DNA of 64,000 nt, taken from NCBI GenBank assembly GCA_958450325.1, contig OY288253.1, forward strand, positions 63,240,266 to 63,304,265. Direction: 5' to 3'. The notes under the pieces are model-generated. The model was not told the DNA's origin, did no database searches, and saw only the letters and a program-made list of their open reading frames with translations. Positions 41,854 to 55,039 of the stretch are shown here, one piece after another. The position numbers and the translations under genes are program-made. Source of the DNA: Agrostemma githago (taxonomy: Eukaryota; Streptophyta; Magnoliopsida; Caryophyllales; Caryophyllaceae). Each line of letters begins with the position of its first letter. The stretch's first letter is position 1.

Positions 41854-43950
41854 ATGGCGAATAAAGGGAAGAGTAAGGTTGAGGGTGACCGGGTTACTGG
41901 TAGGGTGGTGACGGCTTCTAAGCGTAGGCAGAGGGGTCAAGCTGCCATGGGACCACCGGAGGCATCGGCTGCCACGCAGCCACCAGAGGAACCAGTCGTT
42001 CCTCTAGTAGAGAGTAGAAGTTCATCGGACGTACCGTCGCAGTCTAGTAGTGCTCGCGTCCGATTTGTCATGCGTGGTGAGCCACCGTCTTTACAGGCGA
42101 CGATCGTGTTGGGGGGGCGTCCCCGAAGTATCTCGGTTCGTCCAGTCTCACGACCTGAACTTGTACTTCGATGACCACGCCTGACAGTACGAGCTTCCGG
42201 ATGACATTCCCATTCAAAACGACCAACATGACGAGGAGTCTCCAGTTCAGACACGATCAATGCGGGGCGTTATGTATAAGAAGGGGCCACATGGTCTGTT
42301 TGCGGGGACTGTCGGTTCATCCAGCTCGACTGCTAACCCTAGACCGGGGAAGGACATGACTTGACGCCTTGTGGGACCTAGCCCCGCTGGGCCTATTGAT
42401 CCGTCGGTCATTCCGAGCTTCGGGGGTCACATTGCACGCCGCTTGTAGTCTCGGCCAGAGGCGTCATCGGTCATGATTAAGAAATATGATCGTCCTGGCC
42501 ATTAGAGAACATTGGCTGAGTTTGATCATGATGTGGCGACAATCGCCGCCCTTCAGGAGAGCGGTTTTATGCAGCTACGGTCGTGTGTTCTCGATCGTTT
42601 GGACGTTCCGCTTTTTACAGCGTTTATGGAGAGGTGGCAACCTGACACGAACACATTTTACATGCCGTTCGGAGAGATGACGGTTTTGTTGCACAATGTC
42701 GCTCGGATATTGGGGGTGTCTATCGAGGGTCAGGCATGTGTGGTCCGTAATGATGTAGGTGATCTTGCTGATTCGTGGGCCGCTGTGATGAACTATTTCG
42801 GGCGGACTGACTAGCAGATGAAGAGTTGTATGCCTAGATCAACTTCACCTATTTACAGGAATGGTGGTGTACTCTCGATGGTTGTGTACTCATTGATGCG
42901 GAATGGGAGCATTGCGCAGAAGGTGCAGGGGTATTTCATATCGTTGCTGGGGGACTTTCTGTTCGTCGATAAGTCCAGGGATCGTATTCGTCCAACCGTC
43001 TTTCCACTGATGAACGTGGTTGCGGCCATTCGTGGTTATGCATGGGGAGCGGGTACATTACCCTACTTATATAGGCAGTTAGGGACGTCCTCGAGGGCGG
43101 ACTGATTCGGTATTGGTGGTTGTTTGACTCTCCTACAGGTCGGGATTTGGGAGTACTTTCCAGATTTTTGATCGGGCCATCCACGAGATATTTCATCGAT
43201 GGCTCCACACGCGATGGCTTGGACTGGTATTGGTCATCCTCTGATGCACGATAGCAGAGTTAAGGAGTATCGTGCTGTTTTGGATCAGATGACAGCAGAT
43301 CGTGTGTTGTGGGAGCCATTTGGTAATTGACCGCAAAAGTTTCATTCGACCACCACCTTCATGGGGACGTTGCGCTTCATGGACATAGTTGAGTCGTACC
43401 AAGCTGATCGGGTGCTTTGACAGTTAGGCTACGTGCAGATCATTCCTTCTGATATGCCTGCACTTGATTAGGAGTATCGGCCAGCGCACGGAGGAAAGGG
43501 TTACAAGGTCAGGTATGGTGGGCGGTATGAGGATCAGCCATAGACTAATATCCGGGCTCATCGTATAATTCCTAGGTGTATTTCCAGGGAATTTGACTAC
43601 CCGAGTGAGATGGCTCTGGATTACATGGAATGGTACGGGAGAGTATCTCATCCGCGGATCATACCTCCAGACGACGACGACGAGGAGCAGCAGGTGATCA
43701 TGACCAGGGGAACACAGGTGGTAGGAATTAATAAAGTATTTAATCATTCGTTTACGTATGTTTAATTATATATATGATATTGTCCAACTTTTTTATATGG
43801 TTGTTGCTTACTGTGTTTTAGGCCGCGGTCTCGTTGATGCAACGATTCGTAGCACTCCATCACTTCGCTGACGATATGGAGGCCCGACTAGCATTCGTGG
43901 ACCAGTTGTACCAGTCGTACAGACTGTTGCTTCCGCCTCCCCCCGGCACG
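41854..43950 (+). pseudogene. PMD gene, copy B (5' and middle part)
   Basis: Starts MANKGKSKVEG at 41854. After an early frame change it has the PMD signature VIPSFGGHIARRL, FMERWQPDTNTFYMPFGEMT and RGYAWGAGTLPYLY, then runs without intron into VGIWEYFP, YRAVLDQMTADRVLWEPFG and the C-terminal part. I count ten in-frame stops between 42361 and 43545. Most sit where the family has Trp or Arg, as expected from C-to-T changes on either strand. An intron near 43720-43822 precedes the last exon, which is interrupted at 43950 by CACTA. Partner of the minus-strand MULE at 60330-62965. Confidence 0.75.
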
Positions 43951-44002
43951 CACTACAAGAAAGAACGCCATTAGGTACAAAACACGCGCGACGAAAACTT
44001 TC

Positions 44003-44277
44003 AGTCGCTCCTACAGCGACTGAAAAAAACTCGGGCGACAGATATCCGTTGCTAGACGAAGAGACAAAGGGGGGAAGTGGTTGGAAAAAATAAAAACTCT
44101 ATAGTGACAGATATCTGTCGCTAAAAGGAACCCTGAGCGACAGATATCTGTCGCTAAAAGAAACGCGGGCGACAAATATCTGTCGCTAAAGTGTGAGGGT
44201 TAGCGACAAATATCTGTCGCTAAACAAACCTCAGCGACAGAAACAAAACTGTCGGGCGACAGATGTCTGTCGCTAAG
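44003..44277. repeat. CACTA left subterminal palindromes
   Basis: Units of the perfect palindrome GCGACAGATATCTGTCGC, several decayed, spaced 30-50 bases. They resemble sites bound by CACTA TnpA-type proteins. Confidence 0.85.
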
Positions 44278-44788
44278 GGCAAATAAATTTTTTTAAGCTA
44301 CGCACCCCCCCCCCCTCCTCCGCCCTCCCCGATCACAACTCTCATTTCACTCACTCTAACTTCCGTCTCCCTTCTCTCTAACCTCGCCCCCCTCCTCCTT
44401 TCCTCTTCATTCCTTCCTTTTTCTCTCATTTTCTTTGATTAAGGTATGTTTTTTTAGTGTAGTCTTGTTGTTGACGGAATATTTAGTGTAGTTAGCATGT
44501 TAATTGCTCATAGGTTCCCCAATTTGAAATAGGTAGATTGTTAATATAAATTTAGGGTTTATGGTTGAGTATTTGAATGAATTTGGTTGTTTTAATGTGT
44601 TAGGAAATTGAAAGTGAAAATACAATTATGTCGATTTAGTGATGTAATTATAAACAGATTAGGTGCAAATAGTATTATGTTTAGGTGAATTGAGAATTTT
44701 ACAAAATATGTGAGTAGTGTATATTAGTAAATTACTTTAGAGGAAATAATTTGTATTTGGTTATTGTCTCAATTTTTTTAGATAAAAA
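44278..44788 (+). other. CACTA 5' untranslated region
   Basis: C/T-rich then AT-rich text before the transposase. A similar segment appears reversed in the inner CACTA (56700-57150). No ORF. Confidence 0.5.
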
Positions 44789-47700
44789 TTGAAGAGATTT
44801 GAACGAAAATGGATGTATAAGGAAAGATTGGATAAGAGACGATGTCCCACAACGCAATTTTTAGAGGGTGTTAATAGTTTTCTGGAGTTTGCTAAAAACC
44901 ACCCCGAATACGCGTCTGAGGGTAGATTTAGATGTCCTTGTGTGAAATGTAAAAACCTCAAATTCTTGGAGATTGTTTTGATTAAGGAACATATTACCTC
45001 AAATGGGTTTTATCCAAATTATTATCGCTGGATTTGTCATGGTGAGACGTCTGCTGTTGAGGAATTTGAGGTTGAACAGGATGAGGGAGATTTGAGAGGA
45101 ATGATAGTTGATGTAGTTGAGTGCAATGTGTTTAATGATGAGAGCATGTACACTAATGACGATGACCAACCAACCCCACAAGAGTCAAACCCACGAGCGA
45201 AAGCGTTTTTTGATATGTTAGACGCTTCGGAGAAGCCGTTATATGGAGGGTGTGATGTGACATTGTTAGAAGTCGTGTCTATGGTAGTGACCCTTAAATG
45301 TGAGTATAACCTACCGTTTGGGTGCGTAGACGATTTCGCTGCGTTGCTTGAGAAAGTCATCCCAAAAGACAACATTATGACCAAAACATTCTACAATACC
45401 AAAAAATAGTTAAAGGTCTTAAACTTCCGCATCAAAAGATCGATGTTTGTCCCGATGGATGCGTGCTCTTTTGGAAGGATGATGTCCTACTTAAGGAATG
45501 TAAGAAATGTGGTAAGGGTAGATACAAAAGTGTAGATGGGAATATTGTTTTGAGAGGTAGGAAGGGAAAGAGTGTTGCGAGGGATAAAAACCTATACCAC
45601 TTAGTCGACTTACCTACTTTCCCATCGCCCCTAGGCTTCAAAAATTATATGCAACCAGAACCATTGCTGAACAAATGAGGTGGCATAAAGAAGAAGTTCG
45701 TGTGGAGGGGAAGATGTGTCATCCTAATGATGGAGAGGAGTGGAAATGCTTTGATAGGATATACCCTAATTTTGCTGAGGAACCCCGTAACGTGAGACTT
45801 GGGTTGTGTACCGATGGGTTTGCCCCTTTCAGTCAGTTTGATAAGTCGTACTCATGTTGGCCTGTCATGGTCACACCATACAACTTACCCTCATGGCTGT
45901 GTCTGAAACCACCGTTCATCTTCCTTTCTCTTATTGTTCCCGGTCCAAAAAATCCAAAAAATCGCTTGGATGTTTACTTACAACCAGTGATAGAAGAAAT
46001 GAAACACTTGTGGGAAGTAGGGGTGGAGACATATGATGTGTTTTTGAAACAAAATTTCCAGCTTAGAGCATCGCTTTTATGGACTATAAACGATTTCCAT
46101 GCGTATGGTATGTTGAGCGGTTGGTCTACGGCAGGCCAAAAAGGTTGTCCTTGTTGCATGAGTGAAAGTAAAGCGTTCGAAATTCAAGCAAAATTAGTTG
46201 GTTTGACTGTCATAGACAGTTCCTACCTGAGGGTCATCCGTATAGGAAAAACAAGAAAGCTTTCAAAAAGGGTGAGGTGGTGCTAGATGATGAGGCACCT
46301 ATTCGTCTCCAGGGAGATGAGATATGGGAGGTGATTTCAGAGTTCCCATCTACTATTGATGGCACCGATCAAAAGTTCAAGGATCTTAAGAAATTAAAAA
46401 ATGGTTGGTTTAAAAGGAGCATCTTCTTCGACCTTCCATATTGGAGTACTTTATTACTCCGACATAATTTGGATGTGATGCATATTGAGAAGAACTTCTT
46501 TGAGCAATCGATTCACAGCGTCATGGATGTAGAGGATAAGGCATGTGACACCGTAGGATCCCGAATAGATTTGAAGAAAATTTGTGACCGTCCGAAATTG
46601 CATATCAAGCGGGATGGGTCCAAGCCTAGGGCCTTGTTTAGCCTTGATAAGGCTCAAAGAAAGGTCGTGTTTGAGTGGTTAGGGAAATTAAAGTTCCCTG
46701 ATGGGTACGCCTCCGATTTCAGTCGGTGTGTCGACATTAATAACCTGAAGTTGCAAGGTTTGAAGAATCACGACTGCCACGTTTTCATGGAGCGGTTACT
46801 ACCTGTGGCGTTGAAGCAACTGCTACCGCAAGATGTTTGGAATCCTATTACTGAGATATCTCAGTTTTTTCGAGATTTGCGTTCATTGATAGTTACAATT
46901 GACGACATGAATCGTTTGGAGGATCAAATTCCTCAGATACCGTGCAAACTTGAGATGATTTTCCCACCCTCCTTCTTTAACTCAATGGAGCATCTACCGG
47001 TCCATTTGCCCTACGAAGCTAAAGTGGGATGACCGGTGCAATATAGATGGATGTACCCATTTGAGAGGTGAGAATTTTATACTTAATGAAACACTAACGT
47101 TAAATACTGCAATCTATTATTAATATAATTGCTTGATTGTTATAGATTTCTCAACCATTTGAAGAAAAAAAATTGGTAACAAGACGATGGTCGAGGGCTC
47201 CATTTGTAATGCTTATCTAACAGAGAAGATAGCCAACTTCAGTTCTCTGTATTTCGAGAAAGAAGTCAACACCAAAGCCAAGAACCTTAACCTAAAAACA
47301 CCTGAGATGATTGACCTCAACATACCAGACTTTTTTCAAAGTAAGGTAGGTGAAGGATCATCATCGACTGGGGGGTGGAGGGTATTAGATGAGAAGGAAT
47401 ACAATCGTGCTCACCTTTACTTGTTATCAAACTGCGAAGTTTTGGAGCCGTATGAGAAGCAGTTTGTAACTGAATTTCTAGCTGCTAATCCACATTTAAA
47501 TGCTGATGATGTTTGGAATAAGCATGAGGAACAATTCCCCAGTTGGCTTAAGGATCATGTAATTTCATCGAATATCCAAGATGATTTGGTTAGGAGTCTA
47601 GCATTAGGTCCTTTGCGGAAGGTTAGAACTTGGAACCGGTATTCGGTTAATAGTTACAATTTTCATACATTTGTCCTGGTAGCAGTAAGGCTAGATGTAA

Positions 47701-47958
47701 TTTTGGTGTGACTGTGTCGTCACTTGATGGTGACGACTATTACGGTCTACTGGAGGACATCTTCGAGTTGTGCTACGCTGGAAGTGATCGTGGGTATAGA
47801 TTTATGGTATTTAAATGCGAATGGAAGGACAACTCAATGCATGGTACTATAGTATATGAACGGTACAAACTAGTTGAAGTTAATCATACCAAAAAATACT
47901 CTAAGTACGATCCGTTTATACTTGCACAACAAGCACACCAAGTGTACTTTGCTCCCTT
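44789..47958 (+). pseudogene. CACTA Tnp2-type transposase, main part
   Basis: The transposase-associated N-terminal domain is first (FRCPCVKCKN, CHGE). Then come the tnp2 domain (RLGLCTDGFAPFSQF, NDFHAYGMLSGWSTAGQKGCPCC, LDVMHIEKNFFEQ), a DUF4218-like segment (LPVALKQLLPQDVWNPI, MEHLPVHLPYEAKVGG-type) and a DUF4216-like segment (47708-47958). Frame changes near 45400, 45665 and 46225 and a TGA near 47028 break it. An intron with GT/AG ends fits 47068-47145. The frame is cut by the LINE at 47958, whose removal would leave it open into 52503-52900. Confidence 0.88.
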
Positions 47959-48053
47959 TTTTTTGGTAAAATGTAATTATATTGATATTGATAGAGATTT
48001 CTTACACAAAACCATAACATAGAGATCCCCCTAACCACTATTCATCCATTTCC

Positions 48054-51000
48054 TTACAAAGTGACTCCAATGTGATTCAACCAACTAAGGTCTATTCTAG
48101 ATTTAAACAAATGAACTCTAGCATTTATCCTATACCACACCGCTCTATTTACATCATTTACCACTGTGTTTGGTTGCACCATTCTTAGCTCAATCCGACA
48201 CATGTTCCTCTCCTGCCATACCCTATATATTAACCCCATCACTGCTGCAAAAACTATTTGTTTCTTCAAAGAAGATTTGTCCCTCCATTTAGCACACCAT
48301 GCTAGTATATCCTGCCCTGGAATGCTGATGTTTAGCCACACTTGCAGCAAACTGAAGCATCTCCTACTGAATTCACACGCGAAGAACAAATGTCCCGCTG
48401 TTTCAGGATGTACATTACAGAAAAGGCATGTATCTTCGGTTAAAAAACCATACTGTTTCAATCTGTCCTTCGTCATAAACCTGTTGTTGGCATAAATCCA
48501 TCCAATAAACGCGTGTTTCGGGACCACCATCTTATTCCAAACAGTAGCGTACCAGGGAGTCTTAGCATTCTGCTGTTGCAACCAATTATAACCCAGCTGC
48601 ACCGTATAATTAGGTCCCATACAGCCTCCATCACCCAAAACAGGCAAAAATTTCTCCTTTACAGCACATATCCTCCTCCATGTCCAGCTTGAAGCTAAAG
48701 TAGGCTGATAAGTAGCCCAACTTCTGCCCTTAAGATAAATCGCATTCACCCATTTGATCCACAAGTGATCTTTCTTCATGTGCAACCACCAGTTATATTT
48801 AGCAATACATGCTTGCTTCCATAATCTGGCATTCAGGATCCCCAAACCTCCCGTCCTTTTACTCTGGCAGCACTGATCCCATGCCATCAATGGCACTTTA
48901 TGAAAGCTTTCCTCTCCCGAGCATAGATAATTCCTACAAATATTCTCAATGCGCGTGATGACTCCACTGGGCAAAAGGAAAATACGACACCAATAAGAGT
49001 GTAACTGCGACAGTACAGCTTTTACTAATGTCAGTCTTCCAGCGTAGCTCAACTTTCTTACACCCCATCCCTTAATCTTGCTAATCATCTTCTCAATGAG
49101 AACTGCACACTCACTAGAGCTTAGTCTCTTATATGAAATAGGTACACCCAAATATCGAAACGGAAAACTCCCTAGACTGAAGCCAGAGATATCCAACAAT
49201 TTCTTCCTCATCAGCCCATTCACACCATTTACAATCATGACAGATTTCTGTTTATTGACCTCCAGCCCTGAGGCCTGCGCAAACCACTCAAAAACCTTAC
49301 TAATCATCCCTACAGACTCTTCGTTTGCATAACAAAATATCATAAGATCGTCTGCGAAGCATAGATGCGAAAGTTTAATTCTATTGCATAAGGAGTGAAA
49401 CTTGAATCCCTTCTTTAACGTCATTGTATGCATGAGATGAGAGAAATATTCCATACAAAGTGTAAATATCAGGGGGGACATCGGATCCCCTTGTCTAATT
49501 CCTCTCTTCCCCGGAAAAAAAAACAAACATTGACCCATTGATAGCTAAAGTATAAGTGGGTGTGGTTATACACTCCATTATCCAACCCACCATTCTGCTT
49601 AGGAAATTCAAGGATATAAGTACTTGTCGAATAAATGTCCACTCTATGGAATCATAAGCTTTCTTCAGATCAACTTTCATAATGCATCGAGGAGAGCAAC
49701 CCTTTCTATTTTAAAGTCTTACTAGATCCTGACAAATCAGTATATTGTCTACAATATCCCTCCCTTGGATAAAAGCACTCTGAGTTGGACTAATAATCTT
49801 AGGGAGAACCTTCATGAGTCTTGAACATATAATTTTAGTAATGCACTTATAAAGCACACTGCAGCATGCTATCGGCCTGAAATCTGTGACAGACTCCGGC
49901 CTATCCTTTTTTGGAATAAGAGTAATAATTGTAGCATCCAACTGCTTGAGAATCCTTCCTGATTTGAAAAACTCCAAAACAGCCGCCACTATGTCCTGTC
50001 CAAAGATGTTAAACCCATCCTTGAAGAATCCACTCGAGAATCCATCAAGTCCGGGGGCCTTATTCTCATGGATGTCCCAAAGGCTCCTCTTAACTTCCAA
50101 CTCTGAAACCTCCATCTGTAACTCCTCCCACAGGTCCATCTTTACCAGTGGACCTCTCTGCATAACAGCAGCATTAACCTCTGTTGTACACCTGGAAGAG
50201 CCCAACAAATTAGTATAATAGTCAAGGAACGCTCTCTCCACTGTATCAGTCGTATTACAGTCTCCCAGTCATGTCTTTAATAATGAACACTCTATTTCTA
50301 CTTCGTCTCGATTTAATACAGGAATGGAAAATTTTTGTATTATCATCACCATCCATCTGCCATTGAGTTTTTGCCTTTTGCGCTATAAAACTTAGTCTAG
50401 CTTCCTCCAATACCCTATAACTTTTAGCAAGTTCAACTTCATAACTTTGTAACTGGACATCGTGAGGATTTCTATGCAACTGCTACTGCACATCATGAAG
50501 AGCTCCTAAAGCAATTTGAGAACTGCTCTCTATGTTAGCAAATCCCGCTTTATTCAGCATTCTCAAAGGTCTTTTTAAAGCCTTGAGTTCCCTTACCACC
50601 TGAAACATCTTAGAACCCTTAACCTTCTGATCCAATACCTCCTTGACAATTTTCTCAAAATCATTATCCTTACCCCACATACTATAGTACTTAAAACTCC
50701 CCTTTCTATTCCCCTCATCCGGTATAATCTGAATTAGACACGGACAATGGTCAAAGAGACCCTCAGGCATAAACTAAACATTACAGTCAGGCATTGTTCT
50801 AGTCCAAGTATCATTAGCCATCGCTCTATCTATTCTACTAAACCTCCTTATTCCTTCTTCGTGTTTGTTATTCCAGGTAAAAAATGCCCCGGTAGCAGGC
50901 AGATCATCCACCCCACACTCATCCATACACCTCTGAAAGTCCATAACCTCCGCATGGGTAATACAACTCCCAATTCTTTCATCATAGTGCAAAACATTGT

Positions 51001-51436
51001 TAAAGTCGCCCACCAAAATCCAAGGACCATAGGAGGTCTGTTCGAACTTCCTAATAGAGTCCCATAATGGTCGACGCTCACTAACTCTGTTGTACCCATA
51101 AACAAAAGACATCTTCCACTGCATATTATTCACTTGTAGGTGTATTTTTGTGTGAATAACTTGCTCCTCCTTACTCACTATCTGGACATCATACACCCCA
51201 GGATCCCACATAATCCAAATCCTTCCTCCTTCTCCCCCAAAGGTATTAGTGACTAGGTTCCAGTTAACCCCAATTCCATTGAACACTTTATTAGTAGCAG
51301 CCATACGAACTCGAGTTTCCATTATTCCAAAGAGACCTATATTATTCTTATTCAAAAACCAACTAAGCTCCTTTTGTTTATTCGGACTATTTATTCCTCT
51401 CATATTCCAGAACCCGATATTAGTCATTGCCTCCAC
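48054..51436 (-). pseudogene. LINE ORF2: endonuclease and reverse transcriptase
   Basis: Endonuclease domain from 51436 (NIGFWNMRGINSPNKQ, ILVGDFNNVLHYDERIG, IDRAMAN). In-frame stops follow near 50771 and 50480, then frame changes near 50245 and 49540 (a run of A residues at 49513-49521 in plus text). The reverse transcriptase has LIPKKDRPESVTDFRPIACC, FIQGRDIVDNI, KRGIRQGDPMSPLIF and the catalytic FADD. A zf-RVT domain (MVVPKHAFIGWI, CLFCNVHPETAGHLFFAC) ends the protein at 48054. No RNase H is seen. The copy is inactive. Confidence 0.88.
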
Positions 51437-52431
51437 TTACCTCCTCACCTTCTAATAGACCCCCTAAGTTATTAAATTGAAACGAAGCACTCAAAACCTC
51501 ATAAAATGATTTGCCCCCAATCCTAATCCCCTCTCCATCCTGTTGTGTATACTTTGTGATGATTCTGGCAGGACTACCAGTATTGATAGCAGTCCGCACC
51601 GGCAAAGGAGTATTAAGTTCCTCCATGTCTCTCTCTTGTTCAGTACAAACATTAGGCACAATAGTAGGAGGCACTTGAACCACATGGCGAGGTCTCCATT
51701 CACGTTTTTTTCCCAGCCTCCACCTCATCTTTCTTCTTATAACACACAACTTCATCATGTCCAATACCCTGACACAACTTACATTTAATGGGTTTCCATT
51801 CATAATGTACAATCTGCGTATGGGCAATGTCCAACTCATCCTGAAAATTGACAGTCTCTGGCAATTTAATATTAAATGGAACCTCTATCAGAACTCTAGC
51901 ATACCCCAAGAATGTCTTCTCCTTTGCTGCTGTATCCGTCCTTAGTGGTTTACCAATTAAGCCAGCAATTTTCAGCAATGCATTTCCCCAGAATTTCAGA
52001 GGCAACCCATAGAGTCGCGCCCAAATGGGCACCTTATATACATCAACCTTCTCCAATTTCTGGTTGGGGTTCCAATCCTTAACCACCACAGGTTTATTGT
52101 CAAAGAACAAAAAACCCTCTCTCAAAACCTCCTCCTTCTTTTCTGCAGTTTTAAACCTAACAATACATATACCATTAGGCTGAAAAGAGAGTTGTTCGAT
52201 TTCCGACTGTTTCCACTTTCTACGTAAAAAACCACTGAGTACGAACCATGGCGGATTTGCGCCAAGAACATAACACATCACAGCATTAGACCAGTAATCC
52301 AACTCCATCTTAACATCCTCATAAGTAAGTATAAGAGTTTTACCAGCTGAACCATTACTTTTGCGTGCTATTTTGTTCCATCCACTAAGATCCTCCCCCC
52401 TGATCATTGATAATCTTCTGTACTTCTTCAC
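51420..52431 (-). pseudogene. LINE ORF1 (DUF4283-like, zinc knuckle)
   Basis: Starts MKKYRRLSMIRG at 52431. A DUF4283-like fold region (CYVLGANPPWFVLSGFLRRKW, PIWARLYGLPLKFW) and a CCHC knuckle CKLCQGIGHDEVVC near 51750. A frame change near 51715 leads into a second stretch ending at 51420, next to the endonuclease. RNA-binding chaperone of the particle. Typical of plant L1. Confidence 0.8.
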
Positions 52432-52502
52432 CCAGTGACCTCTCTTGCTCTCCTAGAACTATTTCCTCATCCTGCAACTCAAGTTCATCCTCTTCCAAGT
52501 AT

Positions 52503-52900
52503 CTCCCTTATTTATTCAAAGAGTCACAAAGAACGATAGAAGTAGAAATGAGTGGTGGGCGGTGTTTAAAACTAAGCCACGGGGGCACATTGACACTGAC
52601 CTCTTTAGAGAAGAGGTCATTTCTAATGGTACAACATTGCGTCCAATCGATGAGAATTTTTTCGCAAGTGATGATGATAATGAGGTGGAAATGGGGGAGG
52701 ATTTTGAAGAGGATGAAGGTGGTGAGGACATCGAAGGTGATTTTAATGATATGGTCGAGGAGGAGGAAGACAGCGAAGTCGAAGGCATCGATGATTTGGA
52801 GGTCGATGATGAGAAGGAAGATGACTACGAGGAGAAGGATGTAGTTGGGTCGAGTGGGCAAGTGGGAAACGACAACGATAGCGACGACGATTACTTGTAG
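52503..52900 (+). pseudogene. CACTA transposase, C-terminal part after the LINE
   Basis: In-frame continuation: basic motif WWAVFKTKPRGHID, usual at the end of DUF4216, then a long acidic Asp/Glu tail and stop at 52898-52900. No stop in this frame between the LINE border and the tail. Confidence 0.8.
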
Positions 52901-53008
52901 GGTATAGTTTTAATAATCTATATTATTTCAATAGTAATAATCTATATTGCTAGTAGTGTGTAGTTGATTATGTTGTTAATTTCTAACTTTCTATCTTCGT
53001 CAGCAGAT

Positions 53009-54429
53009 ATGACGTTGGGCAGACGACTTAGAGCTGGTAGCGGGAGCAGGAGGAGCCAGCAGGAGCCGCAGCATGGGCAGGAGGACCAGCAGCTGAACGA
53101 GAACCAACAGGTCACAGGCAGGTCACAAGGGAGCAACACCCCCCCCCCCCCCTCCCTCCACCACCTAAGGGGTTTAGATTGCGGGAGCAGGATGAGCGCC
53201 CCATTCTGAGCCCCGATAACACATGGTGAACTTCAATCATATTAGGAACTTCATTATTGTGAACCAGTTAATTATAAGGTTGTTAAATACTTTTACGCTT
53301 CAATCTTATTTCATATTTTGGTGTAGGTTTCGGCACCGCAGGGTGGTCACTAGTGTCACTAATAGTTTCCTGCATGAGTTGACGACCTACTGCACAAGTT
53401 GGACTAAGGTGCCTACGTGGCAGCAGGACAAGTGGTTCAGTAATTTCAAGGTGCACAATTTTTTTGGTTTACATTAGTAGTTCCCTATTACTGTTTACGG
53501 ATTACTAATTTACTAAAGTCAAACGATCTTGCAGTTGAAACACTAGTGGGACACCAGCCTCGAGGTGGCTGCAAGGGACGGCCGCTACATGGAGATCACA
53601 GTCGATCGGTACAGGGACAACATGTTCAATTTGGCGATTGAGGGGAAGGCTGAGAAATACCTTAGAGGTTTGATTACTTAATTCAATTAGTGTTCGTACT
53701 TCAATACGAAGTTATATCTTCACTTACTGATCTCTTCATATAAATTGTAGGTGCCGCACTTGAACAGTTCCACAAAGCCCGCTCTGACCCCAAGTTTGTT
53801 AAGAGATCCTTCTAAGCAAAGAAAAACAAGAGGCGAGGAGGAGACCCTGAGGCGAAAGTGCAGCCCACCCACTATGGTGGGTCGCAGTCGATGCACCAGC
53901 GGGCTATGGAGGTAAGTATTTCCTTTCCTTTTATTTTTTTTTGGATTCTTATTTAATGTTTTCATTAAAAATATTAATGAGAAATCTACATGTACTGTTA
54001 ACAGTTAAAGAAGAAAACAGGAGAACTACCCGAAGCTGCGCAGCTGTTTCTTGACACGAAGAGCAAGGTCGACTGCAACGGTCGAAGGGGCTTCATTTCG
54101 AAGAAGGACAGACAAATTTGGATGAGTTTATAACATAAGGCTTCTTTACATTGTTCTTTAAATTGTGACTTTGTCAATGAAATCTCATCTAATCATCAAA
54201 TCATTTTCTTTTAGGAAGCATATATTGAGGCCACTTCCACGGACGACGCTGAAGGTAGGGATCCGAATGAGGTATGGTTCAATGTCATGCAAGGGTACCG
54301 CAAGGGAGCGATGTACGGTACGGGGAACGCTCACACCCTGTACTGAACATCACCAAATGCTCGGGGGGTGGCATTCGACCTCGACGGAGTACGTACCGTC
54401 TATCGTTGCTGAGATAAGGCCGGAACTAT
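53009..54429 (+). pseudogene. CACTA second gene (Ptta/En/Spm, TnpA-like), 5' part
   Basis: ATG at 53009 (MTLGRRLRAGSGSRRSQ), then a Gln/Glu-rich stretch and a run of 14 C (53139-53152) that shifts the frame. Introns with GT/AG ends fit 53226-53326, 53451-53534, 53668-53750 and 53912-54004. Exon 2 encodes TSVTNSFLHELTTYCTSWTK, shared with the inner CACTA. Exons continue to YRKGAMYGTGNAH-like text, then the gene is cut by the inner CACTA at 54429. In En/Spm the second protein binds subterminal repeats. Confidence 0.7.
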
Positions 54430-54465
54430 CATTACAAGAATTTAAGTCTGGGGCGGCTAATCTTA

Positions 54466-54775
54466 GCCACCGTCATCTGTCGCTAAAAAGAGACGCGCGA
54501 CAGTTGACAGTCGCTAAGAAACAGTCGCAACAGATAGTCGCATCTAGCGACTGAAATTGGTCGCAAAATCCTACGCGCGATCAATTTCAGTCGCTAAAGT
54601 TAGCGACTGAAATCAGTCGCTATGGCAGCCCTTTAGCGACCGATTTCAGTCGCTGAGGGCGTCAGATTAGCGACTGATTTCAGTCGCTAAGGGGTGTGAC
54701 GTGGCGTTCTTTGAGCGTCCTACAGCGACTGAAATCAGTCGCTAAATGAAAAATTTAGCGACTGATATCAGTCGC
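54466..54775. repeat. Inner CACTA left subterminal palindromes
   Basis: About eight units of AGCGACTGAAATCAGTCGCT, a different core from the outer element's CAGATATCTG. Confidence 0.85.
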
Positions 54776-55039
54776 TACCTAACCTGAAATAGGCCGATTG
54801 TATTTGTTTCTTTTCTAGCCAAAATTTGCACAATAAAACAAACCAACAACCACAATACGTCCCAAACATCATTCCAGACATTCCAAACGTTGTTCCAAAC
54901 GTTACGCAAGCTTCACACTCCAAAATTGGCAACCAAGTAAGCAAACATCGTGAATACACTAAATTAAAAGAGTTGTTACAAACTGTTTTCAACAAACATT
55001 CACAAACTACAAACTGTTTTCAATCTACTCACCTAACAG

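Larger units (their letters stand above)
47959..52502 (-). mobile_element. L1-type LINE
   Basis: 4.5 kb, inserted in the CACTA transposase. Target duplication CTCCCTT (47952-47958 and 52503-52509). The 3' end, on the left, has a short T run on the plus strand. ORF1 starts only about 70 bases from the right end, so it is nearly full length or slightly 5' truncated. Both ORFs have frameshifts. Confidence 0.9.

Noticed and set aside
44003..44277. Second CRISPR-like or satellite-like array
   Set aside because: It lies just inside a CACTA end and mirrors the other end, so these are subterminal transposase sites.
52407..52861. Overlapping ORFs on both strands with Arg/Met or Ser runs
   Set aside because: They are other-frame translations of the acidic tail of the CACTA transposase.
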